Shown: in pieces, positions 1-8,651 of the stretch
How the letters are laid out: every line of letters begins with the position of its first letter
How positions within the stretch are numbered: position 1 is the first letter of the stretch
Origin: Rhizobium acidisoli
GTDB taxonomy: Bacteria > Pseudomonadota > Alphaproteobacteria > Rhizobiales > Rhizobiaceae
Length of the DNA: 64,000 bases
Direction: 5' to 3'
Assembly: GCF_002531755.2 (NCBI RefSeq)
Contig: NZ_CP035000.1
Location: 620,001 to 684,000 of the forward strand
The notes under the pieces: model-generated
The model's database searches: none
The model's input: only the letters and a program-made list of their open reading frames with translations
Told to the model about the DNA's origin: nothing
Program-made: the position numbers and the translations under genes

Positions 1-1528
1 CGACATTCGCAGCAAAGCCTTGGGAGCGCAGCTGTATGGGCGACACGTTGACGCTGACGGTCGCCATGCGATCGGTCATCAGTATGTCACGGCATGCCGT
101 CTCGATCGCCCATTTGCCCAATTCGAGGATAGCGCCCGTTCGCTCTGCAACCGGAATGAATGTCTTCGGCGAAACCGCGGTGCCGTCCGGCATCCGAAGC
201 CGCATCAAAGCCTCGACAGCTCTGGCTTTCTCGTTCGTCAACTCGAAGATCGGTTGGTAAACGAGCGAGACCAGCTTTCGATCGATGGCCGCCGTCAGCA
301 GCGGGACGAGTTTACCGGCATTGTCGTCAGGGCGAGGCAACAGCGGATCAAACCTGCGAATGCAGTTTCGGCCGCTTGCTTTGGCATGGTAGAGAGCAAG
401 ATCGGCCTCACGCACTATTCGTTCAACCTTCTCTCCAACTTTGTCGCGGGTGAAGGCGACGCCGATGCTGACGGTTACGATCGGGCTGTCATCCGGTCGC
501 CCGTCGTGCTCGATCGCAAGAAACTCGACTTCCATTCTGATCTTTTCGGCCAGGCTCATCGCGATCTTGGGAGTTTCGACCGGCAAGACCACGATGAACT
601 CTTCACCACCATACCTGCCGATCATGCCACCGGACGACTCGACGACGGCCTTCAGCACTTTGGCGATGACAGTCAGGCATCGGTCTCCTTCTTGATGCCC
701 GTAGCGATCATTGAAGCGTTTGAAAAAATCGACGTCGATGAGCAACACGACGAAGTCGCGACGCTCGTCTTTCCAGGCGGCCCAGCATTCGTCGAGCCGC
801 CGATCCAGGGCGCGCCGGTTGCTTATGCCTGTCAGGTAATCGGTATTTGAAAGCTCGAGCAGTGATCGTCCACGCTCGGACGCTTCCCAGTGCTGATATC
901 GGGCCTCCGCCGCATTCAGCAACACGTTTCGACGCTCCACGTTCAATCGCCAATTAACGAAAGACGTGAAGACGAAGCACGAAATGTAGAACATCCCGAA
1001 GGCAAGCTTGTAGGTTTGGCTTGAAGGGAAAAACGCCTCGATCGTAACGAAAAATGCGCAGAGCACGAAGCTGGAGGTGATTACCGAAAGCCGAAACGGG
1101 AAACTGAAAAACAGGTTGGCGCCCATCATGAAGATGGCGCCAAATATCATGTAGTACGACATGGCAGTGACGTCGCTGGTGCCAATCGCCGGGTAAAGCC
1201 AGCTTAAATAGCCGGCAAGCAGTGCAGAGGCGCAGGTGATGTCCAGCCAGACGGTTTTTGCTTTGGCCAGTCGCAAGGCCTCGAAAGCCAGCAGCGCGAT
1301 CGTTGCAACGACGAATCGCGCGGCGATCGTCGCATGCGCAACATCTGGGATAAGCCATCGGTCGGGAAGTGCGAAGGCCACATAGACGGCGACCGCGATC
1401 CAAAGACCGTGCCGTGAGCTTCGCCTGCGGACAGCATCATTTTCAGTTTCCAGAGACTTGCGGGCCTCGGCGAATGAAAAGCTGTCGGTTGATTCATCCC
1501 GCTGCACAGGAGCGTCAGCCGCGCTCAT
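1..1528 (-). CDS. Membrane-bound GGDEF-EAL cyclic-di-GMP protein (3' end outside window)
   Basis: Probable diguanylate cyclase/phosphodiesterase for the second messenger c-di-GMP. The frame is open from an ATG at 1528 to the window edge, so the C-terminus is missing. About 55 soluble residues are followed by several hydrophobic segments (roughly residues 45-195), suggesting a membrane sensor module. A GGDEF domain follows with the active-site motif GGEEF at about residues 307-311 (GRYGGEEF), then an EAL domain whose EAL signature (VEALMRLR) lies near residue 439 and which also shows the NVSP-type segment. GGEEF is a functional variant of GGDEF, so cyclase activity is plausible; the distal EAL metal ligands cannot be judged. 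The gene stands alone, divergent from the methyltransferase at 1760. Family assignment is secure; the net catalytic direction is not. Confidence 0.9.
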   Translation of the reverse strand, partial: MSAADAPVQRDESTDSFSFAEARKSLETENDAVRRRSSRHGLWIAVAVYVAFALPDRWLIPDVAHATIAARFVVATIALLAFEALRLAKAKTVWLDITCASALLAGYLSWLYPAIGTSDVTAMSYYMIFGAIFMMGANLFFSFPFRLSVITSSFVLCAFFVTIEAFFPSSQTYKLAFGMFYISCFVFTSFVNWRLNVERRNVLLNAAEARYQHWEASERGRSLLELSNTDYLTGISNRRALDRRLDECWAAWKDERRDFVVLLIDVDFFKRFNDRYGHQEGDRCLTVIAKVLKAVVESSGGMIGRYGGEEFIVVLPVETPKIAMSLAEKIRMEVEFLAIEHDGRPDDSPIVTVSIGVAFTRDKVGEKVERIVREADLALYHAKASGRNCIRRFDPLLPRPDDNAGKLVPLLTAAIDRKLVSLVYQPIFELTNEKARAVEALMRLRMPDGTAVSPKTFIPVAERTGAILELGKWAIETACRDILMTDRMATVSVNVSPIQLRSQGFAANV

Positions 1529-1759
1529 GCAACGATACCAGCCTGACTACAATCTAAAGAAGTTAAAAAGTAAGCCATGCTTCGGGCGCCCTCCAAAATT
1601 ACGTTCGGCAACCTGCAACCGGTTTGTCTTATTGCTTAACATTCGTAGAGGCGCAGGTTCCGACCCGCAATAGTAGAATTACCCTTATCCCGTGCAGATT
1701 CTAGTCGCATCCCATTTCGAGGTTGATTATGCTTAACGCTATGTCAAGGGAGTCTCGAA

Positions 1760-2797
1760 ATGGCACGAAGTCTTGTCTTGGACGGTGAAAGTCTTGTTGC
1801 GCCGGGTGAAATTCGGCGGGCAGCAAGGAGGTTTGCTGCGACAAATCCCAGCGACCTTATCGTCGCGAAAGCCGAGCTTGCCGTCAGCCTCGATCTGTCG
1901 ATCCGTCAGTTCAGATCCGGCGTCGAGCCTCCTGCGATCATCGAGCGGCTTAGCGAAGCCTTGCATCAGTTACGGCGCCGCTTTCATCCGGAGGTGTGGG
2001 ACGTCATCGTTCCGATCGCGCAATCTCATCCGGTTGCTCACTATCTGCACCAGGATCCGTTGACCCGCTGGTCGTTTGAAAAGCCGCGCGGCTATTCCGG
2101 CGACGCACGGCTTCTCGACTTTATCTACGGCAGGCCTGAGATCGAGGACGCCGTCGCATCATCGAGCACCTTGGGACGTTCGATCTACGCCTACACTCGA
2201 AATGCTTCGTCATCCGTCGCGGTACGAGAGCGTCGAGACATTCTGGCGCGGCGCGTCGACGAAATCGCTTCGGCTCGGTCCGGTTCCACCGAAGTCCTGG
2301 CCATCGCGTCGGGCCATCTTCGTGAGGGGCCTTTGTCGCACGCGCTCGGCACCGGCGCAATCAAACGCTGGGTCGCTTTGGATCAGGACCCGATGAGTGT
2401 TGGAACAGTCGCCCGCGATTTCGCCGGCACGTCGGTCGAGGCGCTCAACGGGTCGGTCAAATCCCTGCTCGGGGGAAGGCATGCGCTGGGAATGTTCGAT
2501 TTTGTGTATGCGGCCGGTCTTTATGACTATCTGCCGGACGCTGTCGCCGTAAAGCTGACCAAGAAGTGCGTCAGCATGCTTAAGCCTGGCGGCACATTCC
2601 TGTTCGCCAACTTCTCCCCGGCGACGGATGTCGACGGCTATATGGAGACATTTATGAACTGGGCGCTGCTGTTGCGCTCGGAACATGAGATGGGCTTGAT
2701 CGCCAGTGAAAGCGCGGCTGGGGCGGATCTGAAAGTGTCTGTCTGGTCGGGCTCGAATCGTAGCGTTGTCTACTGCGAAATTGAAAAACAGCCCTAA
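1760..2797 (+). CDS. Class I SAM-dependent methyltransferase-like protein
   Basis: A 345-residue soluble protein. The N-terminal ~165 residues are helical and contain an RWSFEKPRGYSGDARLLD segment, typical of a rhizobial/proteobacterial family annotated as SAM-dependent methyltransferase or extracellular-factor fatty acid methyl ester biosynthesis protein. The C-terminal part (about 180-345) has a Rossmann-like layout: VLAIASGHLRE at the motif I position, then FDFVYAAGLYDYLPD and LKPGGTFLFANF, the latter resembling the post-motif III LKPGG signature. Motif I lacks the usual GxGxG, so cofactor binding is inferred. GGGAG lies 7 bases before the ATG. Monocistronic as far as can be seen; substrate unknown. 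Confidence 0.75.
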   Translation: MARSLVLDGESLVAPGEIRRAARRFAATNPSDLIVAKAELAVSLDLSIRQFRSGVEPPAIIERLSEALHQLRRRFHPEVWDVIVPIAQSHPVAHYLHQDPLTRWSFEKPRGYSGDARLLDFIYGRPEIEDAVASSSTLGRSIYAYTRNASSSVAVRERRDILARRVDEIASARSGSTEVLAIASGHLREGPLSHALGTGAIKRWVALDQDPMSVGTVARDFAGTSVEALNGSVKSLLGGRHALGMFDFVYAAGLYDYLPDAVAVKLTKKCVSMLKPGGTFLFANFSPATDVDGYMETFMNWALLLRSEHEMGLIASESAAGADLKVSVWSGSNRSVVYCEIEKQP

Positions 2798-2914
2798 GCC
2801 GCAGGTTGGCCGAAAGGCAATGGCGTTGCAGGAACAACGCCGACGCACGGAAAAGATGCGGCCGAGAAGCTGGGCTCGACCCGGCCGCAACGATGAGCCA
2901 TAGCGGCAACCAGG

Positions 2915-3763
2915 TCAGATCAGGCCGTATTGTTCCGCCTTGTTGCGCAGGAACGGCAGACCCCTTCCCATTACCTCTTCCATATCGCGTGCCACGGGGC
3001 GCCAGACGGCCAGGCCATAGGCCACTTCCGCCGGCATGTTGATGAAGCTTTCCATGGCAAGTCCGCCCTTGAAGCCGATTGCGGCGAGCGCGACATAGAT
3101 CGCGTCCCAGGGAATGTTGCCGTAGCCCGGCGTGCCGCGGTCGCTTTCGGAAAGATGGATGTATTTCAGGTGATCGCGGGCAATCAGGATGCCGTTTGCC
3201 GCGCCCTTCTCCTCGATGTTCATGTGGTAGGTGTCGAGGTGAACGAAGATGTTGTCGGCGCCGACACGCTCCACCATGTCGACGGCCTGCTGGGCCGAGT
3301 TGATCAGGTGGTTCTCATAACGGTTCACGGCCTCGACGCCGAGTTGGATGCCGTGCTTCTTCGCGTGCTTTGCGGCAGCGTCGAGCACCTTGGCAATATT
3401 GTCGTATTCGCCTTGCGTCGGCGGTACGCCTGTCCGCTCGCCAATGCCGCCGAAGATGACACCGGACAGCGCCTCGGCGCTCATCTCAGCGGTCTTTTCG
3501 ATCGCAATCTTCAGGTGCTCAATCGCCGCATCCGGGCGGACGGATGCCCAGGCATGCTCCGGCAGGCCGAGCGAGCAGACCGCGCGCAGCTTGTTCTTCT
3601 CAAGCAGCTCTCGGGTGTGCCTGGCATCGACGGCCGGCGCGTTGAGCAGCGCGATCTCGATGAAGTCCATTTCATACTGCACCGCTCCGGCAATTGCCTT
3701 CTCGGCGCCTGCGCGATCCCAGTTCATGGTCCACATGCTGGTGTGGACGCCGAAACCTTGCAT
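2915..3763 (-). CDS. Sugar epimerase/isomerase, D-tagatose (D-allulose) 3-epimerase family
   Basis: A 282-residue TIM-barrel protein of the sugar phosphate isomerase/epimerase superfamily. The metal-binding set of ketose 3-epimerases is visible: E144 (in LGVEAVNRYE), D177 (HLDTYHMN), H203 (YIHLSESDRG) and E238 (AMESF), with the GYGNIPW loop. Length matches the family. An upstream in-frame start exists, but the ATG at 3763 follows AGGAGATACGACC, a good ribosome site. It is the last gene of a five-gene importer operon and lies 11 bases after the second permease, so it probably interconverts the free ketose (for example allulose, tagatose or fructose) brought in by that importer. The family is well supported; the exact sugar is inferred. 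Confidence 0.8.
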   Translation of the reverse strand: MQGFGVHTSMWTMNWDRAGAEKAIAGAVQYEMDFIEIALLNAPAVDARHTRELLEKNKLRAVCSLGLPEHAWASVRPDAAIEHLKIAIEKTAEMSAEALSGVIFGGIGERTGVPPTQGEYDNIAKVLDAAAKHAKKHGIQLGVEAVNRYENHLINSAQQAVDMVERVGADNIFVHLDTYHMNIEEKGAANGILIARDHLKYIHLSESDRGTPGYGNIPWDAIYVALAAIGFKGGLAMESFINMPAEVAYGLAVWRPVARDMEEVMGRGLPFLRNKAEQYGLI

Positions 3764-3774
3764 GGTCGTATCTC

Positions 3775-4761
3775 CTATTTCCCGATTGTGATGAACTTGG
3801 CCGAGAACCATCGCAGCACCATCACGACGATGAGCAGGATGCCCCAGACGGCAGTGGTGAGATGCTGGTTGGCGCCGAGCAGATTGAGCCCCGAAGAGAG
3901 AAGCTGCAGCACGACGAGCGCCACGAAGACGGGCAGGACGCGGCCGAAGCCGCCGAACGGATTGATGCCGCCGAGGAAGCAGGCGAGCACGGTGATCAGC
4001 AGATAGGACTCTCCATGGCCGACGCGTACCGAATTGAAGCGCGCAAGCATGATGATGCCGGCCACGGCAGCCATCACGCCGGAGAGCATGTAGACAAGCA
4101 CCAAAACCTTGCGGGTATTGATGCCGGAATAGCGGGCGGACTCGATATTGGAGCCGATCATATAGGTGGAAAAACCGAGCTTGGATCGCGCGAGCAGGAC
4201 GTGGCTGGCGATCACACAGGCGATCAGGATCAACAACGGTATAGGAATGCCGAGAACGCTGCCGTGGCCGATGGGAGCGATGAAGGTGGGGAAACCCGAA
4301 ATATCGCCGCCCCGCGTCAGGAACTCGCCGAGGCCACGCAGGAAGATCATCATCGATAGCGAAACCAGGATCGGATGGGCGCGGGTAAAGGCGATGACGA
4401 GGCCCATGACCAGGCCGCTTGCGGCGCCGACGACAAGCGCCAGCAGCGAGCCGAGCAGGAAGGCGGCCGGGCCGGCATCGATCCCGCCATTGGCTTGCAG
4501 CGTCCAGGCAAGCGTCAGGCCCGCGATGTTGGCGGTGAAGGTGATCGCCAGATTCAGGCCGCCGGTGAGGATCGGCATCAGCATGGCAAGCGTTAGGATG
4601 CCGAGCTCGGGAAGCTGAAAGGCGACAGATCCGAAGGTCGCGCCCGTCAGGAAATGTGGCGAGGCGAAACCGAAGACGATCAGCACGATCGCCAGCGCGG
4701 CCAGCGGACCGGCCATATCAGCCCCGAAGATCGCGTTGAAGCGGGCGGCGAGGGTGTTCAT
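3775..4761 (-). CDS. Sugar ABC transporter permease (RbsC/BPD_transp_2 type)
   Basis: A 328-residue integral membrane protein with about nine or ten hydrophobic segments and the family signatures GGLNLAI (TM region), FTRAHPILVSL and the C-terminal FLGGINPFGGFGRV loop. It forms half of the translocation channel of a carbohydrate-uptake ABC importer together with the permease immediately upstream, whose stop overlaps this start in ATGA at 4758-4761. That coupling fixes the start at MNTLAARF; a longer in-frame reading to 4965 runs through the neighbouring permease gene and is not real. Permease identity is secure, sugar specificity unknown. Confidence 0.9.
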   Translation of the reverse strand: MNTLAARFNAIFGADMAGPLAALAIVLIVFGFASPHFLTGATFGSVAFQLPELGILTLAMLMPILTGGLNLAITFTANIAGLTLAWTLQANGGIDAGPAAFLLGSLLALVVGAASGLVMGLVIAFTRAHPILVSLSMMIFLRGLGEFLTRGGDISGFPTFIAPIGHGSVLGIPIPLLILIACVIASHVLLARSKLGFSTYMIGSNIESARYSGINTRKVLVLVYMLSGVMAAVAGIIMLARFNSVRVGHGESYLLITVLACFLGGINPFGGFGRVLPVFVALVVLQLLSSGLNLLGANQHLTTAVWGILLIVVMVLRWFSAKFITIGK

Positions 4762-5789
4762 CTCTTTTCTCCGCTTGCCGCAGGTTGGCCATCGCCCGAT
4801 ATGGAGCTCCCAAAGACAGGCGCCAGCGCGCCGATGCGGGCGCTCGACAGCGTGATCGCAACGAGGATGATCGCACCGACGATCATCTTGAAGGCGAAGG
4901 GCGAGACGCCCATCAGGTTGAGGCCGTTCTGGGTGATCGAGACGAGCAGCACGCCCAGCACGCAACCGAGCACGGAGCCCTTGCCGCCGCCCAGACGCGC
5001 GCCGCCGAGCACCACGGCAGCGAGAACATCGAGCTCGCGGCCATAGAGTGCGTTCGGCACCACCTCCTGCGCGTAATGCGCCTGCATGAGGCCGGCGATG
5101 CCTGCCATCAGTCCAAGCCAGCCGAAGGCGATGAACTGCATGGCGCCGATATTGATGCCGAAGCGGCGCGCGCCGTCGGGATTGTCGCCGAAGGCATAGA
5201 GCTGCCGGCCGGTCGTCGTGCGGGTAATGAAGAGCCAGGTGGCGAGCGTGCAGACGGCCATGACGACAACCGGCAGCGTGATTTCCGCCCAGCTGCCGTC
5301 GGCCATTTCCCGCTCGTAAATGACCACGCGACTGGTCAGCCAGTCAGGCAGATTGTACAGCGATACACCCTTGGTGAAGAACATCAGCAGGCCGAAATAG
5401 ACGTTGAAGGTCGCGATTGTCGCGACGATCGAGATGATGCGGAAGCGGTGGATCAGGAAGGCGTTGATCAGCCCGAGCGCGATGCCGATGCCTGCCGCGA
5501 TCAGGAAGCCGGATGTCCAGCCACCCCCGCCGATCCGCTCGAGCGCAAGTACGGTGAGATACTGCACGATCGAGGCGGCGACGGCGAAGGAGATGTCGAT
5601 CCCGCCGGCAATCAGCACCACGAGCAGGCCGACGGCGAATATGATGTTGACGGCGCTGATATTCAGCAGGTCGAAGGCATTGCCGAGTGTGAAGAAACGA
5701 TCGGTCACAAAGGCCAGGAAGATGCTCATCGCGATGATGACGGCGATGAGCACGCATTCGGTCGTATGGGACAGGAACAGCTTACGCAT
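4758..5789 (-). CDS. Sugar ABC transporter permease (RbsC/BPD_transp_2 type)
   Basis: A 343-residue membrane protein of the ribose-type permease family. It shows IAGGIDISFAVAASIVQ, the segment corresponding to the GGIDLSVG signature, and the GRQLYAFGDNPDGARRFGI cytoplasmic loop that contacts the ATPase, followed by VLGGARLGGGKGSV. It pairs as a heterodimer with the permease encoded just downstream, an arrangement seen in autoinducer-2, rhamnose and erythritol-type importers. It overlaps the ATPase gene by 8 bases, so the three transporter genes are translationally coupled. Confidence 0.9.
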   Translation of the reverse strand: MRKLFLSHTTECVLIAVIIAMSIFLAFVTDRFFTLGNAFDLLNISAVNIIFAVGLLVVLIAGGIDISFAVAASIVQYLTVLALERIGGGGWTSGFLIAAGIGIALGLINAFLIHRFRIISIVATIATFNVYFGLLMFFTKGVSLYNLPDWLTSRVVIYEREMADGSWAEITLPVVVMAVCTLATWLFITRTTTGRQLYAFGDNPDGARRFGINIGAMQFIAFGWLGLMAGIAGLMQAHYAQEVVPNALYGRELDVLAAVVLGGARLGGGKGSVLGCVLGVLLVSITQNGLNLMGVSPFAFKMIVGAIILVAITLSSARIGALAPVFGSSISGDGQPAASGEKR

Positions 5790-7296
5790 AGACGGCCGCC
5801 TCCAGGTCCTTCAAAGTGGTCGTGCGCGGATCGTGCCAGCCGGCGACGCGGCCCTTTTCCATGTGAATGATCCGGTCGGCATTGAAATAGACCTCCGGCA
5901 CCTCGTCCGAGATGAGGATGATCGCCAGCCCAGCTTCGGCGAGACGCGCAACGATTTCGAAGATGCCGGCGCGCGCGCCGACATCAACGCCGACGGTGGG
6001 AGCGTCAAGGATGAGCACTTTGGGATCGGTGGCGAGCCATTTGGCGATCGCCACGCGCTGCTGGTTGCCGCCCGAAAGCGTCGAGATCGCATCGTCCTGT
6101 TTGCCGATCCTGACGCCGAGATCGGCAATCCAGCCGGCAACGAGCGCGTGCTTCTTATCGGGCGAAATCAGCCGGCCGCTGAGGATGCGGTTGAGAGAGG
6201 CCATAACCAAGTTATCGGCGATGGATTGCGGCTGGTTGAGACCGAGTGAAAGACGGTCCTCCGATAGATAGGCGACGCCGGCCGCAATCGCCTCGCGGTT
6301 GGAGGCAAAATGCACCGCTCTTCCCTCCAATTTGATCGTGCCGGTGGCCGGCCGGCGCATGCCGAATAGCGTAAGCGCAAGTTCGGTGCGGCCCGAGCCG
6401 AGTAGTCCCGTGATCCCGAGCGTCTCGCCACGGCGCAGATCGAAGGAAATCTCCTCAAACTCGCCAGGCCGGGAAAGCTTGCTGACGGAGAGCATGATCG
6501 GGTTCTGCGACAGGTCGCGGGGGCGAACGTTCTGATCGAAGGTGCGCCCAGTCATCAGCTCGGTGATCTTCGACTGCGTCATGCCCTCCACCGGAAAGAC
6601 CCCGACGAGTGCGCCATCGCGCAGCACCGTAATGCGCGAGGAGATTTCCAGCACCTCCGCAAGACGATGGCTGACGAAGACCACGGCAACGCCCGAAGCC
6701 GATAGGGTGCGCACGATCGCCAGCAGATGAACGGTCTCCGATTGGGTGAGCGAGGCGGTCGGCTCGTCCATGAAGACGATCCGGGGCTGCCCGACCAGCG
6801 CGCGGGCAATCGCCACGATTTGGCGCTGCGCGATGGCGAAGTCCTTCAGCGGTCTGTCGACCTCGAGGCTGACGCCGAGCCGGGCGAGCGCGCCCTCCGC
6901 GATCGTCCGGATCGCGCCATAGTTGACGAAGCGCGGGCGCGAACCGGAAAGCGTCTGGAAGGCAATGTTTTCCGCCACGCTCATTTCGGGAAAAAGCGCA
7001 AGATCCTGCCAGATGATCTGGATGCCGCGGGCCTGGGTCATGCCTGGCGTCATGTGGGATATCGCCTCGCCGTCGAAGACGATCTCGGCCCCCTCGGCAG
7101 GCCGATATACGCCGGAGATAACCTTGATGAGCGTGCTCTTGCCGGAACCATTCTCGCCGGCCAGGCAATGCACTTCGCCGGGCAAAACCTCGAAGGAGAC
7201 GTTTTTCAACGCCTTCACGCCGCCGAATGTCATGTTGATGCCGCGGAGCGAAAGAAGAGGCTGGGCCTTCACGCCCTCATCCGTTGCCGTGCTCAT
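5782..7296 (-). CDS. Sugar ABC transporter ATP-binding protein (RbsA/CUT2 type)
   Basis: A ~504-residue tandem ATPase that energises the sugar importer from the cytoplasm. The first half has Walker A GENGSGKST and Walker B FMDEPTASLT. Its signature is degenerate (FAIAQRQIVAIARAL in place of LSGGQ). The second half has the degenerate P-loop GLLGSGRTE and an intact signature LSGGNQQRVAIAKWL. This asymmetry is normal for CUT2 ATPases. I chose the ATG at 7296 because a weak ACAGG precedes it; the ATG at 7323 lacks one. It lies between the binding protein and two permeases and is separated from the binding-protein gene by a strong stem-loop. Confidence 0.9.
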   Translation of the reverse strand: MSTATDEGVKAQPLLSLRGINMTFGGVKALKNVSFEVLPGEVHCLAGENGSGKSTLIKVISGVYRPAEGAEIVFDGEAISHMTPGMTQARGIQIIWQDLALFPEMSVAENIAFQTLSGSRPRFVNYGAIRTIAEGALARLGVSLEVDRPLKDFAIAQRQIVAIARALVGQPRIVFMDEPTASLTQSETVHLLAIVRTLSASGVAVVFVSHRLAEVLEISSRITVLRDGALVGVFPVEGMTQSKITELMTGRTFDQNVRPRDLSQNPIMLSVSKLSRPGEFEEISFDLRRGETLGITGLLGSGRTELALTLFGMRRPATGTIKLEGRAVHFASNREAIAAGVAYLSEDRLSLGLNQPQSIADNLVMASLNRILSGRLISPDKKHALVAGWIADLGVRIGKQDDAISTLSGGNQQRVAIAKWLATDPKVLILDAPTVGVDVGARAGIFEIVARLAEAGLAIILISDEVPEVYFNADRIIHMEKGRVAGWHDPRTTTLKDLEAAVYA

Positions 7297-7372
7297 GCGG
7301 TTGCCTGTCCGATCGAATGCCATGAAGGGTCGATGGCCCCGGCCTTGGCCGGATACCGCTTTCTTTACCGAA

Positions 7373-7404
7373 TGTCGGGCCGGTCGGCATGGACCGGCCC
7401 GACA
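7373..7404 (-). terminator. Perfect 13-bp stem-loop between binding protein and ATPase genes
   Basis: TGTCGGGCCGGTC and GACCGGCCCGACA pair perfectly around a GGCATG loop, just after the stop codon of the binding-protein gene on the minus strand. There is no T-run of note. Such intercistronic hairpins usually protect the upstream mRNA or partly terminate transcription, giving more binding protein than ATPase; that role is inferred. Confidence 0.7.
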
Positions 7405-7423
7405 CCGGGGGAGGGGATCTCTT

Positions 7424-8407
7424 TCAGAGACCCATTGCGGCCAGGTCGTCGACCGTGTCCTTGTTGATCGGCAGCAGCTGGTCGACGATGATGTCGTTGC
7501 CGGCTGGCTTGATCACCCCGAGACCTGGAATGTCGTCGCCTTCCTTGATGCTCTCGCCCTTGATCAGCCGATCGGCGAGCGTGACGAACACTTCGCCGGC
7601 CTGTTTCGGGTTCCACATGAAGCCGCCCGATATCGCGTCCGCCTTGATCAGCTTCTGGCCCTGGCCGGGTGAAAACGGTCCGAGGACGAAGATTTTGCCT
7701 GTCTTGCGGCGTTCTTCGACGGCACGCCCCGCGCCGATCGGACCCTGGCTGCCGAAAGCGAGGAAGCCTTTCAGATCCGGATGGGCGGCAATCAGGTCGA
7801 GCGCCGTCGAGCGGCTTTTGTCAACGTCTTCGGCAACGCCATAGCGATCGCCGACGAGCTTCATGTCCGGATAATTCGCCTTGATATAGGCGATTGCGGC
7901 ATCGGCCCAGGCATTGTGCAAGGGGACGGTCAACGAACCGACAAAGACGGCATATTCGCCCTTGCCGCCCATCTTTTCGGCGAGCAGCTTGCCATGCGCT
8001 TCGCCGAATCCGGTGGACGATGCGAGCTCGAAATTCCAGTCGGCGCCCTTCTGCGAAGGTGACTCATGGGTAATGACCTTGATGCCGGCCGCCTGCGCCT
8101 TGGTCAGTACTGGCTCGAGCACCTTGGCATCGTTCGGAACCACACCGATCACCTTGACGCCCTGAGCAATCAAGTCCTCGATGGCACGCACCTGCAGGGC
8201 CGGGTCGGCACTGGTCGGTCCGATCATGAAGGCATCGACACCCAGTTTCTGACCCTGTTCCTTGATGCCGGCTTCCATTGCGTTGAACCACGGAATGCCG
8301 GCGATCTTGACGACAATGCCGACCTTCGGCGCGTCCTGCGCAAAGGCGGCGACCGCCCCGGGAAGCGACAGCGATGCAGCCAATGCCGCTATGATAAGTT
8401 TCCTCAT
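7424..8407 (-). CDS. Periplasmic sugar-binding protein of ABC importer
   Basis: A 327-residue Peripla_BP_4 family protein that captures a sugar in the periplasm. It begins with a clear signal peptide (MRKLIIAALAASLSLPGAVAAFAQ, cleavage after AFA expected) followed by the typical PKVGIVVKIAGIPWFNAMEAG strand-turn-helix, the VIGVVPND hinge segment and AGIKVITHESP. AGGAGG lies 7 bases before the ATG at 8407; a GTG six bases further out would sit too close to it. First gene of the importer operon, divergent from the LacI-type regulator. Ligand unknown; the downstream 3-epimerase suggests a ketose. Confidence 0.9.
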   Translation of the reverse strand: MRKLIIAALAASLSLPGAVAAFAQDAPKVGIVVKIAGIPWFNAMEAGIKEQGQKLGVDAFMIGPTSADPALQVRAIEDLIAQGVKVIGVVPNDAKVLEPVLTKAQAAGIKVITHESPSQKGADWNFELASSTGFGEAHGKLLAEKMGGKGEYAVFVGSLTVPLHNAWADAAIAYIKANYPDMKLVGDRYGVAEDVDKSRSTALDLIAAHPDLKGFLAFGSQGPIGAGRAVEERRKTGKIFVLGPFSPGQGQKLIKADAISGGFMWNPKQAGEVFVTLADRLIKGESIKEGDDIPGLGVIKPAGNDIIVDQLLPINKDTVDDLAAMGL

Positions 8408-8559
8408 CCTCACTCCTCCTCAAAGGTCGCTCATGCGAACGACGACCACCTGCCGCTTTTGCGGCAGGTTGCTCCTGGTTGTTTCTTGGCGAGGGATACC
8501 CTTGCCTCCCGTCTCGCCTCCTCCGGCGAACCATCCATGCACAATCGATCTTTCTTTTT

Positions 8560-8577
8560 TGCACAATCGATGGTGCA
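8560..8577. promoter_or_regulatory. Likely LacI-family operator (near-perfect palindrome)
   Basis: TGCACAATCGATGGTGCA is an 18-bp palindrome with one mismatched pair, centred on ATCGAT as LacI/GalR operators are centred on CG. A second copy of the half-site TGCACAATCGAT lies 22 bases upstream at 8538-8549. Both lie in the divergent gap between the importer operon and the LacI-type regulator, so autoregulation plus operon control is likely. Confidence 0.65.
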
Positions 8578-8651
8578 ATGACTATCGAACAAGGCAGGGC
8601 TTTCGTCAAGAGGGGTTTGTTTCTAAGGGAACGGCAGAGGAAGGGCAGGGC

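Noticed and set aside
20..850. Long plus-strand open frame over the start of the window
   Set aside because: It is antisense to the GGDEF-EAL gene, whose minus-strand translation shows GGEEF and EAL motifs; the plus product has no domain.
4785..5870. 361-codon plus-strand frame opposite the sugar permeases
   Set aside because: His/Asp/Arg-rich translation typical of antisense GC-rich DNA; the minus strand encodes clear permeases.
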